A DNA stretch of 64,000 nucleotides, taken from contig JAQFVV010000022.1 of NCBI GenBank assembly GCA_028023455.1, positions 6,901,100 through 6,965,099 on the forward strand. The letters run 5' to 3'. Below the pieces are notes generated by a model that saw only the letters and a list, made by a program, of their open reading frames with translations, was not told where the DNA came from and did not search any database. Both the position numbers and the translations under genes were made by a program. Positions 21,897 through 35,060 of the stretch are shown in pieces (position 1 is the first letter of the stretch; each line of letters begins with the position of its first letter). The DNA is from Epiperipatus broadwayi. Its lineage: Eukaryota > Onychophora > Udeonychophora > Euonychophora > Peripatidae.

Positions 21897-23412
21897 ATGA
21901 CTACTGCCCAGTCAAGCGTGAGCGAATTAAGCACCAATACGAAATTAACAACATCGTTAGTTTCAACATCGCCTATTTCGTATGCAAAAGTACTTAAAAG
22001 TAATAGCAATACTACAGCACCAACTCAAATACCGCGCTTCCGTAGAACAAACACAAATGATATTAAAAATCTTGATCTAAACACTCCAGAGGAAAATCAA
22101 CCCCCAGCCGCAATCTGGACAAAAGAAATGCTTGAAAATGTGACGGACCGTTTCAGTAATATGGTGCCTCATACGTTATTTGAAACATTTCGCAGGTTTT
22201 TTTCACCAACTTCATTAGTGCTCACAGTAACCGATAATCAATGCTCATTATATCGTTTCCCAAAAGCTTTATTATATGAAGCAATCACGCAAAATGCACT
22301 ATGGGAAACAATCTCTTGTATCGCCGACCATCCAAATTCTCGATATATAACCATTGATTTTTATACTCAGCAGCAAAAAGAACGTTTTCAATCCACTATT
22401 TTAGCACTTGATAATTACGCACTCGTAATTATAGATGAAAACCGGAAAAATATAATTACTGGAGTGCTTAAAAATACTTATCTTAAATACAACGTACAAG
22501 ATTTTCAAAAAATGATAAACCCGTTTGGAAAAGTAATTGCCCTACAGCCTATATATTTAAAAGACACACCTATACCGATATGTAGTAATCGTTTTGAATT
22601 TAAAATAAAACTACATAAAAATGTAGACGCCTCAACGATTCCAACACAGATTACAGATCAAGAAGCGACACTCTCTTCACATAAGAGGTCTAAAGCCACA
22701 TTGTTTTGGCTGTGGACAGAGAGGACACCTAGCAACTCAGTGCGATAACACAAAAAGCAATCACTGTGAACAAACTAAAATCCTCTCCCCAGAACAACCC
22801 AGTGATGAAAATAAAATTTATAATAACACTACATCCACTGGCAACCCAATAATAGAAACCGGAAAAAAACAGGTTCAAACACCCACAAACAAAAATAATA
22901 ATGGAGCAGAATTGCCTATCCCAAAGACCAACCAAAAAAATAATAACACAAAAACTAACACAGAAATCCAAGATTCAAACGAAAATAATTCTCAAGAAAC
23001 CACAACACAAAATACAGCAATTACATCACAGGATCAGCATCTCAATAAAACAAAATGTGTACCAAGTAAAAATCAACAAACAGAAAGTAAACACACACAG
23101 TTATATAATGAAAATATAAATCCAGATAATATAAAGATACCAATAATAAAAAAAAACTACAATTATAAACAAAACTGCATCAAACATAATGGATGCAATA
23201 GAAGCCCCTCTTCCACCTATTCAAGAGAAGAGGGAAAAAGAAAGCCAGGTAGACCACCTAAAAATCATGAATCCAAAAAGGCAAAAAAAACAGACCAAAA
23301 GCACAACTCATCAGACATATACAATTTAGAAAATGATGAAATAGAAATGGATGTAAGCCAACAACAAATGGACACCTGTTCGGTTTCATCACAAATTGCC
23401 TGTATAGTCTGA
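21897..23412 (+). pseudogene. ORF1 nucleic-acid-binding protein of the LINE (one frameshift)
   Basis: The ATG at 21897 opens a frame beginning MTTAQSSVSELSTNTK. A central domain (roughly residues 70-240, with FGKVIALQPIYLKD) looks like the RRM-like RNA-binding region of such ORF1 proteins. Around 22670-22685 the frame shifts by one. In the new frame a perfect CCHC zinc knuckle follows, CFGCGQRGHLATQC (C-x2-C-x4-H-x4-C), at about 22702-22743. The same frame stays open to 23412. It is rich in N, Q and K and carries KRKPGRPPKN at about 23239-23268, which has the GRP core of an AT-hook. Full length would be about 505 residues. The role is to bind element RNA and chaperone integration, by analogy with L1/Tx1 ORF1. 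Confidence 0.8.
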
Positions 23413-23556
23413 AGCAATATTAAATGAAAGAAAAACTGATAATAAACCCAACAATGTCTTAAATATGTATCAGCATCCATCTACTGCAATATAAACAAAA
23501 ATTTAGTATTTAAAATAAAATAAAAATCAATACCCTGTTAAAAAATTATTTAAAAC

Positions 23557-26500
23557 ATGAAGATAAAAATTGGATCTCTCAACATTAGAGGCTTAAATGC
23601 CACCAAAAAACTTTTTGATCTCAAAAAATGGTTACATATAACACAACCACACATACTGGGGCTTTTGGAAACAAAAATATACAGCAGCTCTCAAATTGAT
23701 CCATCAAAATATTTAGTCAGCCAAGATTTTTGTGCCTGCTCAAGGCGATCATCATCACCATCAGATGGCACAGGCATAATTATTTCCCACAACTGCCCTT
23801 TCGATTCTTTTAAAATTATATATATTGACTCTAATCTTATCATATTAACACTCCATCATAAAAATATCACACTTAACCTAGTATTTGTATATATACCACC
23901 AGGCCCTGTCATCATCTCCAGAATAATAGCAACAATAAATTCAATGCTTACAGCAACACCAAATCCCATAATACTCCTGGGAGATTTCAATATGACCTAC
24001 CAAACTTTTGTCACCAAATGGATCCATCAAATAACAATCCCACTTATGAGTGCTGAGGGTTTTCTCCCATCAAACTCAATATCTTTTAATAACAATAGAT
24101 ATAAGTCACTTATTGATTTGTGTTTCTACTCACCAATGTTACATCATTATTTTAATCTTGAACTCTGTCCATCTATAATCTCAGATCATGCTGCTCAGTT
24201 CATCACCCTTGACCTAACAAAAATACAGAATACAACAATAGCCCTCCAAAAGACTATGCGAATACTTCTTCCAGCACAAACAACTGAATTCTTATATTCA
24301 GAAACATATATAATGCTCCAAAAACTTCAAAACATGTCACTCGATCCAGTACAAAAATATATAGCATTCACCAATATACTTTCTTAAAACATCAATCATA
24401 TTACCTGCAACTCAACACCCCCCACCAGATTATTAGCATTGGCAAATGAACTACATAAAAGAATAACCATTTCCAGACCAACTACAGATAATCAAACACA
24501 AATTAAAAAACTTACAGAAATGTACAACAATACATGCAATACACTAAAGCAATATGTAGCAATAAAAAAGAAAAAAATATGCCTTACACAACAACATACT
24601 TGGACCAGAGCATACATACGGTGGGTATTGGGATACCCATCCACAGTCAGAGTGCCTATGGCACTTGAAATAGATGGCTCTATAACAGCTGGACATAACA
24701 TGATAAACCCAATATATCAACACTTTAAAAAAAAAACTGCAAAAACAGAGAGTGTACATACCAAATGAAGACATATTTGGAGACCCTGAAACAGACACAC
24801 CAATAACAACAACTGACATTGTATTTCAACTTGCAACAATAACAAACACATGTCACCCAGGACCACAAGAAATTCCCAAATTTGTGTTCAAACATCTTAG
24901 TCACTTCACAGCAAAATACCTGTGCGATCTAGCCAATTACATATCCCAAAAAATTTACAACATACAAAGTCTATACCCAATTGCAATGGTTCCATTTAAC
25001 AAAAAACCAACAGCAATATCATCTTTATCTAATCTACGACCAATTTCAATGGGACCTTTAGGAATAAAAATTCTTGAAAGAGTGATAAAGGAAAAAATAG
25101 AACAACACATACTCCCTGTGTTATCATCAGCACAATATGCCAAAAAAGGATCATCCATTGGCCAGAGTGCCTTAATGTACAAAACAATTATCGAAGTAGT
25201 AAAAAAAAGAAAGAAATATGCACCAATTATAGTTCAACTAGACATTGAGGCAGCTTTTGACTCGGTGCCTATAGCCAAATTATTAGACGTGCTGAAAAAA
25301 ACAACAACACCTCCATCCCTACTATATATAATGGCCAATCTGCTACTCAGCCGTGAAATTCACATCACATTGAATGGAAAAAAATCACCAGCCTTCAGAC
25401 CGAGTCAATCCATCCCACAAGGATCCCCCTAAGTGCCTTGCTCTTTACAATATATATAAATCCTCTATTAATAGAGATACAGAAAAAAATAAAAGGCATT
25501 CAAATTCCAAACACTGCTTTAAATATATCATGCATAGCCTATATGGACGATGTAACCATTTTCCTCCCCTCTAAAAAGAACCTCCCCATATTACAAGAGA
25601 TAATCAAGAATTATACCTCAAATTTTAATTTAAAAATTAACACAAATAAAACTGCTGCATGATCAATATACACAGGCAAGCACTGTACAGAGATGTTTAA
25701 TGGTAAACCATCTGCTTTCCTTGGTTTCCCATTCTACCTTGGAACCAATGGAATGAGGCAAAAAATTCAAAATAAATTAAAAATAGATGCTGAAAAAATC
25801 ACAGCCTCACTTGAAACGTCATACCTGTCAATATATGCAAAGGTAGAACTATTTAATCAACTTATAACTACAAAAATTACATACTATACACCTATAATTA
25901 AATTTGCAAAAACATTCATATCTAAAATCTCGTCAATCTGTAACAAACTAATATGGAACAGAAAGACAGTGGCAATCTCTTTAAAAAATCTGAGCAGACC
26001 ACCACATAGCAATGGACTTGGACTCCATACAATCAATGTTTTTTACACACAGAAATCAATAAATCTAATAACAGCAACCATAAAAAGATTTCCAGACCTG
26101 GAGTGTGTAATCAGTATAATACCCACAGACAGACCACCCCCTTCATATGGATATCTATCCACACTGATTGAAGAACTCAAGCCAATATACAATGAAATAT
26201 CACTCAATAATGACAACAAGTATACATACTGGGACATTTATAATATACTATATCCAAACCAGACACCTAATCTACATCCATCAGTTCTTGGAATAGACAA
26301 CAGGCAACTACTGCAACAATTCAGAAAATGGTCATTAGAACCAAAATTATTTGATTTTCTACTTAAGCTTAATCTCAATGCTCTACCCACAACCCATTTC
26401 CTTAGATTTCGTAGATTCTATACAAATATAGACCCAATGTGTGGGCTATGTCATAGAGAAGAAGAGACACAAGATCATTTTCTTCATTCCTGCAGTGCCC

Positions 26501-26794
26501 TAGAAACAATACGTTGCACAATGTTTACCACATACAGAAAGGCTATCATTTTCAATTGATGAAATAATAAATACGTTTAAAAAAGGCAACAACCCTGCTA
26601 TTCGTGCAGCAACATACAGCCTTTATGCCTACTGGTGCACCAGATGCACTTTTGCACTTGCCAATAACCCTCGACGCCACCCAGCAACATATTCAATAAA
26701 ACTAGAACTGTTAAGAAAAAGAGACAGCATCCTAGCTCAACCAGATATATTTGCAGCCACATGGTCACACTTGAAACAAAGATCCAGTCTATGA
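23557..26794 (+). pseudogene. ORF2 endonuclease-reverse transcriptase of the LINE (stops and frameshifts)
   Basis: The start MKIKIGSLNIRGLNA is typical of the APE-type endonuclease. The domain continues with LLETKIY (catalytic E), LLGDFNM and ISDHAAQFITLDL (SDH) to about 24230. A TAA at 24385-24387 interrupts an otherwise continuing frame to 24768. A frameshift in an A-run near 24730 leads into the RT domain: LRPISMGPLGIKILERV, VQLDIEAAFDSVP and IPQGSP. A second shift in a C-run near 25427 restores LSALLFTIYINPLL and the catalytic AYMDDV (about 25540). An in-frame TGA follows at 25660-25662. Later LGFPFYLG, NGLGLH and the C-terminal MCGLCHREEETQDHFLHSC zinc motif appear. A last frameshift near 26535 is needed to reach the stop at 26792-26794. 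About 1,080 residues if repaired. Confidence 0.85.
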
Positions 26795-27043
26795 AATATA
26801 AAGGCCAATAAGATAGATGATGACATTTTCAACATCAGCATTTTTTCCAACTTTAAAAAAATGCAAGCATAAACTGAACTAAATAGAAGGCCAAATTTAA
26901 AAACAAGAAGAAGAAAAAAGTATGCAGAAAAGATAAAGACTTATATACTGAAAGTTGTAATTTGTTTTTCATTTATAAAAAATCAATATATTACTAGATG
27001 TGACTGTGTAACTTTTTAGACTCAATAAAGTTTTGCTTTGAAA

Positions 27044-27044
<1 letters not shown>
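26795..27044 (+). other. 3' UTR of the LINE
   Basis: Non-coding, A-rich, ending with an AATAAA (about 27023-27028) and TTTTGCTTTGAAAC just before the ATC tail. Confidence 0.7.

Positions 27045-27123
<79 letters not shown>
27045..27123. repeat. (ATC)n followed by (AAT)n at the LINE 3' end
   Basis: About 16 ATC units run to 27093, then about 10 AAT units in the same orientation as the tract at 21585-21680. The AAT part is read as the far side of the target microsatellite and the ATC part as the element's tail or slippage at the junction. Confidence 0.9.
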
Positions 27124-27124
<1 letters not shown>

Positions 27125-29449
27125 TTTGTAGCATAAAATCCATTTACATACCAAAAAAACTTAAATATTTAACCGTGTGTGCACATACATTAGTGTGTAC
27201 ATACAAACATTTCCAGGTAATTAATATTATGTAATACTCTGGATTAGCCACCTCATTCACAGAAAATATCTGATGCAATACAACAATAGTGCATTGAATT
27301 CTTTTACTAACATGAAATGTTTAATAATATACACAATAAAAAGAATGGTTCCTAACCACTACACTTTCTCACTGTGACAAACTTCCAATCAATAATAGTT
27401 TGGTCTTACTTCAAATTACTTTTAAAAATATTCTCTTGGCTTTATAACTGCTGTTCACAAAATCTTATCAAATAAAGACTTGATTAACTCAGCACATAAA
27501 GTCACGTCTCATTTAGTTTAGGCTTATATCTCAACTTTCACATTCCTAGATGAAATCTTTTCTGGCTTTATAACTGAATAATGTCACATCAAAGGAATCG
27601 ATTTCTAATCTTTCAAAACTTGTAAAACCAACTACAGTATTAGTAATATGCGATCTTCTGCTCCTCACTTCTAACAAACTTCATTTTTTCCACATACATA
27701 TTGGTCTTAACATAGTGATCTTAAAATATCTTAAAACAAAATTCATTGAATTCCAATACATAATAGACAATGTACCCAAGAACTTGATCACTCTGGCACT
27801 GATTGTGTAATGAAAATATTTATTCTCCATTGCCATTTCATAGCATCTGCATACTTGTTCTTACAATTCATAATTATAGATCTAAAAACCACATATTCTT
27901 ATTGCAATCCTTTGATCTAACAAATATACCTCAAAGGTCACTAATGACATCCTTAGTATTCGCTATTTTTCAGATTCTCCAACAAACAGTTTCAACTTAC
28001 TATAAAAAAAGTTTTCCTTAATTATTTTAAGGTTACTTCCCATTCAGATTATTTAGTGAACAATCTATTATTATTATTCTGTAACTTTTCCAGCATTTCT
28101 ACCATACTCAATATTATCAGCAATTTCGATTCATTAATAGATCAATCATTCTTTCAAGAAGATAACTTAACAAGGTAGCAGTTCTCTACTGACAAATTAA
28201 TCCACATTTCTATGTTTCTGGATATCTCACTAAACCTTATTAAATAATGCCTATGTCAATACTACAATTCATGGTCATTAGAAAAATGAGTTCATTAATG
28301 ATGTTTTCTTCAATTATAAAATCTAGAATTTGTATTCCTATATTGATTTATCCATCTTTTAAAGAAAGCTACGGCCTCCTCCAATAATCTATTCAGTTCT
28401 ATTACAAACAAAATCTTCACAGATCAACCTCTTCCTCTAAAACATTCCATTTAAGTTTCTGTATAATTTGTTATAACATAGAACCTAGAAAATCACACTA
28501 CCAGATTTATATTTTCTTAGATTTAACTTGTATAACATCCCCCAAATTTTGGATTGCTAAGCTTTCAGTATTCATACTAATAATTAAATGGAATAAAATA
28601 ACAAGATAATAAAACTATAAATAACAAGATAATAAAACTATTATGAATCATCAGAGAGAGTTGATCATCCAATAATAACAATGTAAGAAATTTCTAAAAC
28701 ATACCAAACTATGATTTGAAAACTTTAGCATTTGATGGAGGAAAGGGGAAGGCAGTTGATTAAGAATTAAATAGCAATGTATTGAAGAATCTAGGTCTGA
28801 GTTTCATATTATTTTTAAAATTGCAATAAAAATATAAAAGAACTGCTTGCTATAAGATCAATATTTATTTTTAATCAATAAATTATAATCTTTATATAAA
28901 AGATTTTTAAAATTAATGCATATATCCAGTAATGATAAGTCATGGTATCAGTGCCCATAGATGTATAACGACTTTCTTCTTACTAGTAATAAAGGCTGTC
29001 TCACATTATATTTTTTGTTTTCAAATCAATGCAATTCATCCAGCCAATCAATCTACATAAACTTGGGAACTTTACTCTCTAACTAAGAATAGTTAGATAT
29101 CCATTTATTGACCAATACTAGATGACTATAAACTATTTAAAGAAAAAAAAATCCTAAGTTGTCTAAATTAAAATCCAGAGAGACATGCATGAGTATTTCT
29201 GTTTAGTTACTGTTATTAAATGGATTACAAAACCATGCATAATCATCATCATCACTCGACTTCTATCAACTAAGTTCTAATACATCAGCCTAAATTAATT
29301 CGATCAAATCCCTTTTAACTATAATCTTCAGGAATATCATTTACCTGTACTCTGGTATATCTTTAATTATTGATTATTTTACAACCTATTTCATAGACAT
29401 CTATTTACTTCCTTTTTTTCAAATAATATAAATAAAGATTTCATTATCT
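27124..29449. other. AT-rich intergenic DNA
   Basis: No domain recognised. A 23-bp tandem duplication (ataacaagataataaaac) lies at about 28598-28641. Confidence 0.5.
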
Positions 29450-29464
29450 CTATCATACATATTA

Positions 29465-29753
29465 AACATCACATGATCACTATCTCCCATGCTTGCTCAT
29501 AACTGTTGTTAAAATAGGCAAAACTCTCTCCATACAGTATCGCCACTCAAAGCAAGACAGAGTAATCAATGGATGCCAGAAGGCTTGGGCATAAAATCCC
29601 TATCTAGTGCCTACTCATCCAATATCCCCAAACTAGTTTCTGGCTTGTGGCCTTCGTCAGTGAAGAGCCTTGGATCTGAGAGCACTGCACCTAGACCTTA
29701 GGATCTAATGCAACCCTCCAGCAGCCACCTTTTATCTCTACATAACTACAAAA
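29465..29753 (-). mobile_element. SINE-like retroposon of the 29/44/53-kb family, single copy with 15-bp TSD
   Basis: On the minus strand it runs from TTTTGTAGTTATGTAGAG through GGTGGCTGCTGGAGGGTTGC and the hammerhead-like CTGACGA-hairpin-AGAAAC core. Then follow ACTAGTTTGGGGATATTGGA, GCATCCATTGATTACTC and a tail to CATGTGATGTTT. Near-identical 15-bp repeats flank it: ctatcatacatatta at 29450-29464 and ctatcacacatatta at 29754-29768. That is the hallmark of target-primed insertion. This is the simplest, non-inverted member. No convincing tRNA promoter was found, so its transcription is unexplained. Confidence 0.7.
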
Positions 29754-29994
29754 CTATCACACATATTATACATATTATTTTTATCATACATATTATAGAT
29801 GAACTGAAATCAGAGTTGCATAAATTTGAAATGATAAAAAAAGGATAAATCTCAATAATAAAACAAAATGAAACAAAGGCTTACCATAGTAGTATATGTA
29901 AATGAAAAAAACAACAACTATTAAATCTTAATTTACAGACACAATACATCTCTTTAATAACAAAAATCACTATTATTCGAGTTAACAGTATTTT

Positions 29995-30350
29995 CTGTGA
30001 TAATTGACAAATGTGAAAGTTGGACATGGAAAAAATAACAATAAAAAAAGTTTTGATGTTTTTGGGTTGGACTGGCAATAGATTTTTGGGTATTCCATGG
30101 ACAGCAAGAAAAATGAACAAGAGATTACTTGATTATTTCAAACCTGAACTCTTGTTTGATCCATAAATGATCATATTAAAACTGTCTAATTTTGGTCACA
30201 TAATGAAAAAATCTAATTCATTAAAGGTTGGTGATGAAAAAAGAGGACAACCAGCAATAGATGGATTCATTGGCCATAATAATATGTTTTTGAACAGCTT
30301 GAAAAATCACAAATAATAGGTAATTCTTGAAGGCACCAAATAATAATATC
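29995..30350 (+). pseudogene. RTE/BovB-like LINE, C-terminal fossil (best preserved)
   Basis: The plus-strand translation gives CESWTWKK, then RFLGIPWTARKMNKRLLDYF with KPELLFDP. After a stop it continues MIILKLSNFGHIMKKSNSLK, EKRGQPAIDGFIGH and FLNSLKNHK. This is the typical C-terminal block of RTE-like LINE proteins (YGCESW...IPWTARR...FGHIMRR.NSLEK...GRP..RW.D.I). It is short and broken by stops, with no endonuclease or RT catalytic part nearby. Related fossils lie at 7.3 and 40.3 kb. Confidence 0.75.
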
Positions 30351-30369
30351 TAAAATAAGAATTTATATT

Positions 30370-31971
30370 TTGGGGATATGTGGGAAGATGATGAAAGAAT
30401 AATACATATAAAACACACAATTATCTCTATGATAAATACCGACTCCTAAATTAAACATGGTGAGCAAATTTTCTTGAGATTATATCTATTTCCATTATTT
30501 CTTTTTGAAATTTGTTTACTATATTTCTAAACTATCTTTCCAAAAATTAAATTACATCCCATGAAAAAAAAAAAAAAAAAACATTTTAAATATAATAATT
30601 AGCAATAATTATATAGATATGTTAGATATTGCCAAGCGAACAATGGTAGCCAATAGAATTCAAGGTTTCATTATTTGAACTTCTTACAAATTCCCAAGCA
30701 ATAAACCATTGCATTGTTTTTTACTTTTTTATTTACTACCCAACAAATATTATTTTGCCTATTCCTAAAATTTTCAACATAGTACATAAGAGTAGCTTGT
30801 GACTACTTTCTTTTGCACAATTTAAAATAAAATTTTTGCTCAACCAAGTCATCTATATCTTTCTACATTGCTATTGCCTGTTATAGAATATGAGTAATAA
30901 AACAAGAAGAAAAAAATAAACAAAACAAACAGAAGAAAGTGGAACAAAATTGAAGTCAATAAAGATAAAAAGGATATAGATATTCCTTATGAAAGATTAT
31001 TAAAGGATTTTAATATGAAAAGTATAATTAAAAATGATTACATAATTATATATTTAATTTTTTTTTTTAATAATGACTTTTTATATAAATATATATTCAA
31101 ACTAATTTCTGCACATTTATACATATCTACAAGCAAAAATATGCACATACATTAATATACAATCAAAAAACCAAGTTTTCAGTTTACTCTAACACTAAAT
31201 ATATTAAGTATAAACTATTTGGAAGATTCCAAAATTATTTTAGACAATTTATATTTATAAAATATAATTGTAATACTTAAAAAATAGATAAAAATTAAAA
31301 CAACACTCAGATTTCAGTAAAAAGACTGGTCTTTTTCAAAATATTTTGCAGAGACTATGCAAGTTGAAATATAAATTAAGTTAGTTATTTCTTTATTTTC
31401 ATTTATTATGAAATAAATTTATATTATATACTATTTAAAAGTGTATCTATGTATATACGACAAATTTTCTGTCCTAAAACCAATTGAAGTAAGTAAAGGA
31501 GTAGAATGACAAGTAAAATCTGTCTTCAGCTAAAACAAATATTTTCCATTTACCGAATCTAACAATTCATAATTATTTGGTCTTTCTCAAATAAGCAAGA
31601 CTAACAGAAATATTGAAGTAAAAAACATTAATAAGAATGTAGCCATTTTAGATGAGGTTTAACAATAAAAGAAAAAAATACAATATATATTACATTTCAA
31701 AAAAACATCTATTAGTAAAAACAACAATGTAAGCATTTATTATTAATAAACAATGGTAAACACAATCATTGATTTATACTCTAGGTGTTCTTGCATTTAA
31801 ATAATATAAGAACAAATTTAAATTTATGATGCTGACCTAAAATTAAAATGCTAAAATAAATCATTTTAAGATGGTAGGTGAAAGCAAATTACCACTGAAG
31901 ATCAAGTGTCAACATTACCTAATTAGTCTACATGCTTTCAGGCAGTTAACATGCTTTTAGTAATAACATAC
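30370..31971. other. AT-rich intergenic DNA
   Basis: Nothing recognised beyond poly-A/T runs (for example 30565-30581). Confidence 0.5.
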
Positions 31972-32229
31972 TTCTTCATCATCATCATCAACCATTATCA
32001 ATCCTCTACAGGATAAAATCTCTCCAAGTTCAATCCATCTTCTCCAATCTCTTCTCCACATCACACCTGCATACTTTCTTATTTCATCCATTTATCCCAC
32101 ATGTGGTCTCTTTCTGGACCTTTTACAATCTCTTGAAATCCAGTTTAAGATTTCAATTGTCCATCTATTATAATCTCTTCTAGCAATATGTCCAGCCAAT
32201 CTCCACTTCAGTCTTTTAATTCTTTCATG

Positions 32230-33310
32230 TTCTCTTACCCATGTCTTGCATTTTCAATATCTTCACTCCTAACATGCATTTCTCCATACTTCTGGGAATG
32301 CTCTGAAGTCTCTGTATTGCTCTTCTATTAAATGTCCAAGTCTCAGATCCATAAGTAAGGACTGGTAAAACATATTTATTAAAACCTTCCTTTTCAAACA
32401 CATAGGCATTATTCCTTTTAATATTAAGTTATTTCTACCAAAAGCACTCCAACCAAGTTTAATTCTATGATTAATTACATCCATTATGTTTCCATCTGTA
32501 GTAATAATCTGATCCAAATATTTGAAGTTGTTAACTTCTTCTAAATCATAATAATTGTTTATTTTCATCTTTTGAGAAAATCCATTGAACATTACTTTAG
32601 TCTTTTTAACATTTATCTTTAGTCTTACTTTCATCTGATAACTCTGGCAACATAAAGCATTATTTTTTAAAAAAACTATGTCATCTGCAAAATCTAATTG
32701 ATTTAAATAATACTTTTACTCCTTTAGCTTGCTAAATACTTCTTGCATCACTGCTGTAAAAAGCTTTTTGAGACATAGAGTCACCCTGTCTTATACTCTT
32801 CTCAATGTTAACCTTCCTAGTATAATTATATAATCTAATTGTTGCTGTTGAATTTTTACAAATATTCTTCAGAATATGACAATATCCTGATTCTATACCT
32901 TGATGATCCAATGCTTTAATCACTAAAAAAAATGCTCATAGAATCAAATGCCTTTTCATAATCTACAAATTCCAAAGCATAATGGCAACTCATATTCATT
33001 GATCATTTCTATAACTTCTTTCAATACTTGGATATGATCTACTGTACAAAAATCACTTTTAAATCCAGCTGGTTCTTTTGGTTGATTGAAATCCAATGTT
33101 CACTGTAGACGAGTTGTAATTAACTTGGTAAAAATTTTGTATAAAAATGATAAAAGGTTGATAGGTCTGTAATTTCTAATATCTTCTTTATCTCCTTTTT
33201 TAAATATTAATATTACATTCTTCCAATCATCTGATACATCTTTATCATTTAGACATTTGGTATATAACTTTGCCAAAAAAATTTTTATTTCATCACCTGC
33301 TTCTTTTAAT
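32230..33310 (-). pseudogene. Reverse transcriptase of RTE copy 1
   Basis: Ordered RT blocks occur in changing frames. They include IKALDHQGIESGYC (about 32910), IRQGDSMS (about 32790), LDFADDIVF (catalytic FADD at about 32680-32691) and the continuous segment 32634-32269 with KINVKKTKVMFNGFSQKM, NNFKYLDQIITTDGN and RIKLGWSAFGRN. Multiple stops and frameshifts, inactive. Confidence 0.8.
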
Positions 33311-33959
33311 ATATAATTATAATTCCATCATTATCTGAGTTTTTCCTTTCTTCATAAATTTAATTGCATATCTCACTTCTTCATTTAAAATCCTCAACAA
33401 TTCAGAAGATATAATAGATGTAGGAGGTACTTGTTCTTTATTACTATATAATTTTTGATAGAACTTTTCTACCCATTTCATGATGTCATCTCTCTTTTTA
33501 GTAATAGTTCCATCTTTTTTTCTTATTGCAGATATTAATTTTCTACCAATAGCAAAATGTTGTTTTACACTCTTGCTAGTTCACAATTATACTTTCGTAT
33601 ATCATTATCAATTCTTTTTTGCATCAATTTACAAAATTTGAGATATTCAATTCTTCTTAATGCATCATTTTTATATATCTTCATATTCCTAATTTTCTTC
33701 CTAAATTCTCTAACCTCAGTAGAAATTTTATTGGTCAAGTGCTGCTTTTTCTACTAGCTATCTTTGTTGCAGTTTTTAAAAGTGTATCAGTTATTTTCCT
33801 ATTAATTTCATTCAAATCTGAATCATGTTCAAAATATGTGAATACAATTTGGAAGTTCTAATTTAAATTCATTAGAATGTTTCTGAAGATTAGGAATATC
33901 AACTGTAAATATTGTTTTTCTTAATAATTTTTCTCTCTCTAGTTTTGCATTAACATGTA

Positions 33960-34640
33960 TATCACAGTTTACCAATCAATGATCATTTCCTGTATTGAAT
34001 TTATTATGAGGAAGTGTTGAATTTATTAAGAACATTACAATCTTGAAATATATTTTCTGTTAGTCAAAATATAATCATTTTTGCTGTCGGGATGCTTCCA
34101 TGTCCATTTCCTTTTAACATTTTTCTCAAAAAAAGAATTCATAATATAAAGTTTTTCTTTTTCTGCGAACTCCACAAGTGTATGTCCTCTTTCATTTCTA
34201 TTACCATAACCATTTGTTTACCAATTCTAACATTAAAATCTCCCATAACAATTTTAAAAATATTTAGTCTTCTTAAAAGCCTTTTGTACATCCATATAAA
34301 AATCTTCTACTAGTTCATTGCTATGAGAATTTGTTGGGGCATAAACCTGAATTATCAGCATTTGGTATCTGCTATTAAGTTGAATAACTAACCTTGCCAC
34401 TCTGTCCGATACATATCCAATCTCCACAATGTTGTTCTTCCACTTTTTATTTATAAGGAATCCTACTTCACTTGTGCTTCCAATATTTATGCTTTTGTAG
34501 TAGAGTAACATGTCCGCTTTTTAAATCAATTGTTTCTTCACTTTTTTTTCTAACTTAAATTAAGTCCAATAATGTCCCATTCAATATAAGATAGTTTTTC
34601 TTCCAAGTCTTGCAATCTTCCTTCATTAAATGACAGTCTC
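33960..34640 (-). pseudogene. Endonuclease domain of RTE copy 1
   Basis: The minus-strand translation contains RLQDLEEKLSYIEWDIIGLN, then from 34511 an open stretch with STSEVGFLINKKW, VSDRVARLVIQL, IIQVYAPTNSHSNE and FYMDVQKAFKKTKYF. Then comes GDFN at about 34227-34246 in another frame and DYILTNRKYIF near 34070. These are the ordered blocks of the APE-like endonuclease of RTE elements. Several frameshifts. Confidence 0.75.
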
Positions 34641-35060
34641 AGGGATTCTTAGCACCCTCCACCTTAGGCCACCAACTATTGCCTTGGCTGATGACTTTAC
34701 AGCCTCCTGGGAATAAGGGCCATGATTTATTTTTCTCTATTGTGATTGTTTGTCTATTAGAAAAAAAAATTTCATTCACACACACAGTCATTCTGCCTTA
34801 TCAGGCAACTGAGAAGAAAGACTGGAGTTTTTTGATATTAAACTCAGAAGTTAAAAAGCCAACAAACCATGCTAGCTAATGCATGTTGGTGAGCATCGCA
34901 TTCATGTTCGTATATTATGAATAATCACATAGTAATAATATTTACAAAGACAAATATGTATGGAGTGGACTTTAGGAATTTTCCCTGTTTAGTTCCTTTA
35001 AGACTCCAAGAGGAATCAAAGAGTCTCCTTTCAGTTAATAGAAAACTCCTTTTTGTAGCC

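Larger units (their letters stand above)
21681..27093 (+). mobile_element. L1/Tx1-like two-ORF non-LTR retrotransposon, near full length
   Basis: In order it has a ~216-bp 5' leader, ORF1 (21897-23412), a ~145-bp spacer and ORF2 with apurinic-type endonuclease and reverse transcriptase (23557-26794). A ~250-bp 3' UTR ends at CAATAAAG...TTTGAAAC, followed by a (ATC)n tail at 27045-27093. Both ends abut AAT microsatellite. ORF1 has one frameshift. ORF2 has two in-frame stops and three frameshifts, so this copy is inactive but only lightly decayed compared with the other elements here. The two-ORF layout, the CCHC knuckle in ORF1 and the C-terminal C-x2-C...H...C motif in ORF2 point to the L1/Tx1 group; the exact clade needs a phylogeny. 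Confidence 0.85.
31972..35060 (-). mobile_element. RTE-type non-LTR retrotransposon, copy 1
   Basis: A minus-strand element of about 3.1 kb, aligned by eye along its whole length with copy 2 at 42482-46225. Read 5' to 3' it has a ~420-bp leader (34640-35060), an APE endonuclease (about 34640-33960), a linker, an RT (about 33310-32640) and a C-terminal region. It ends in a (GAT)n tail (31972-31991 on the plus strand as TCA repeats), a 3' end typical of RTE elements. The frame is broken throughout. The two copies are similar enough to reconstruct the order of domains. Confidence 0.8.

Noticed and set aside
26969-27154. Minus-strand open frame with runs of methionine and isoleucine
   Set aside because: It is a translation of the (ATC)n/(AAT)n tract at the LINE 3' end.
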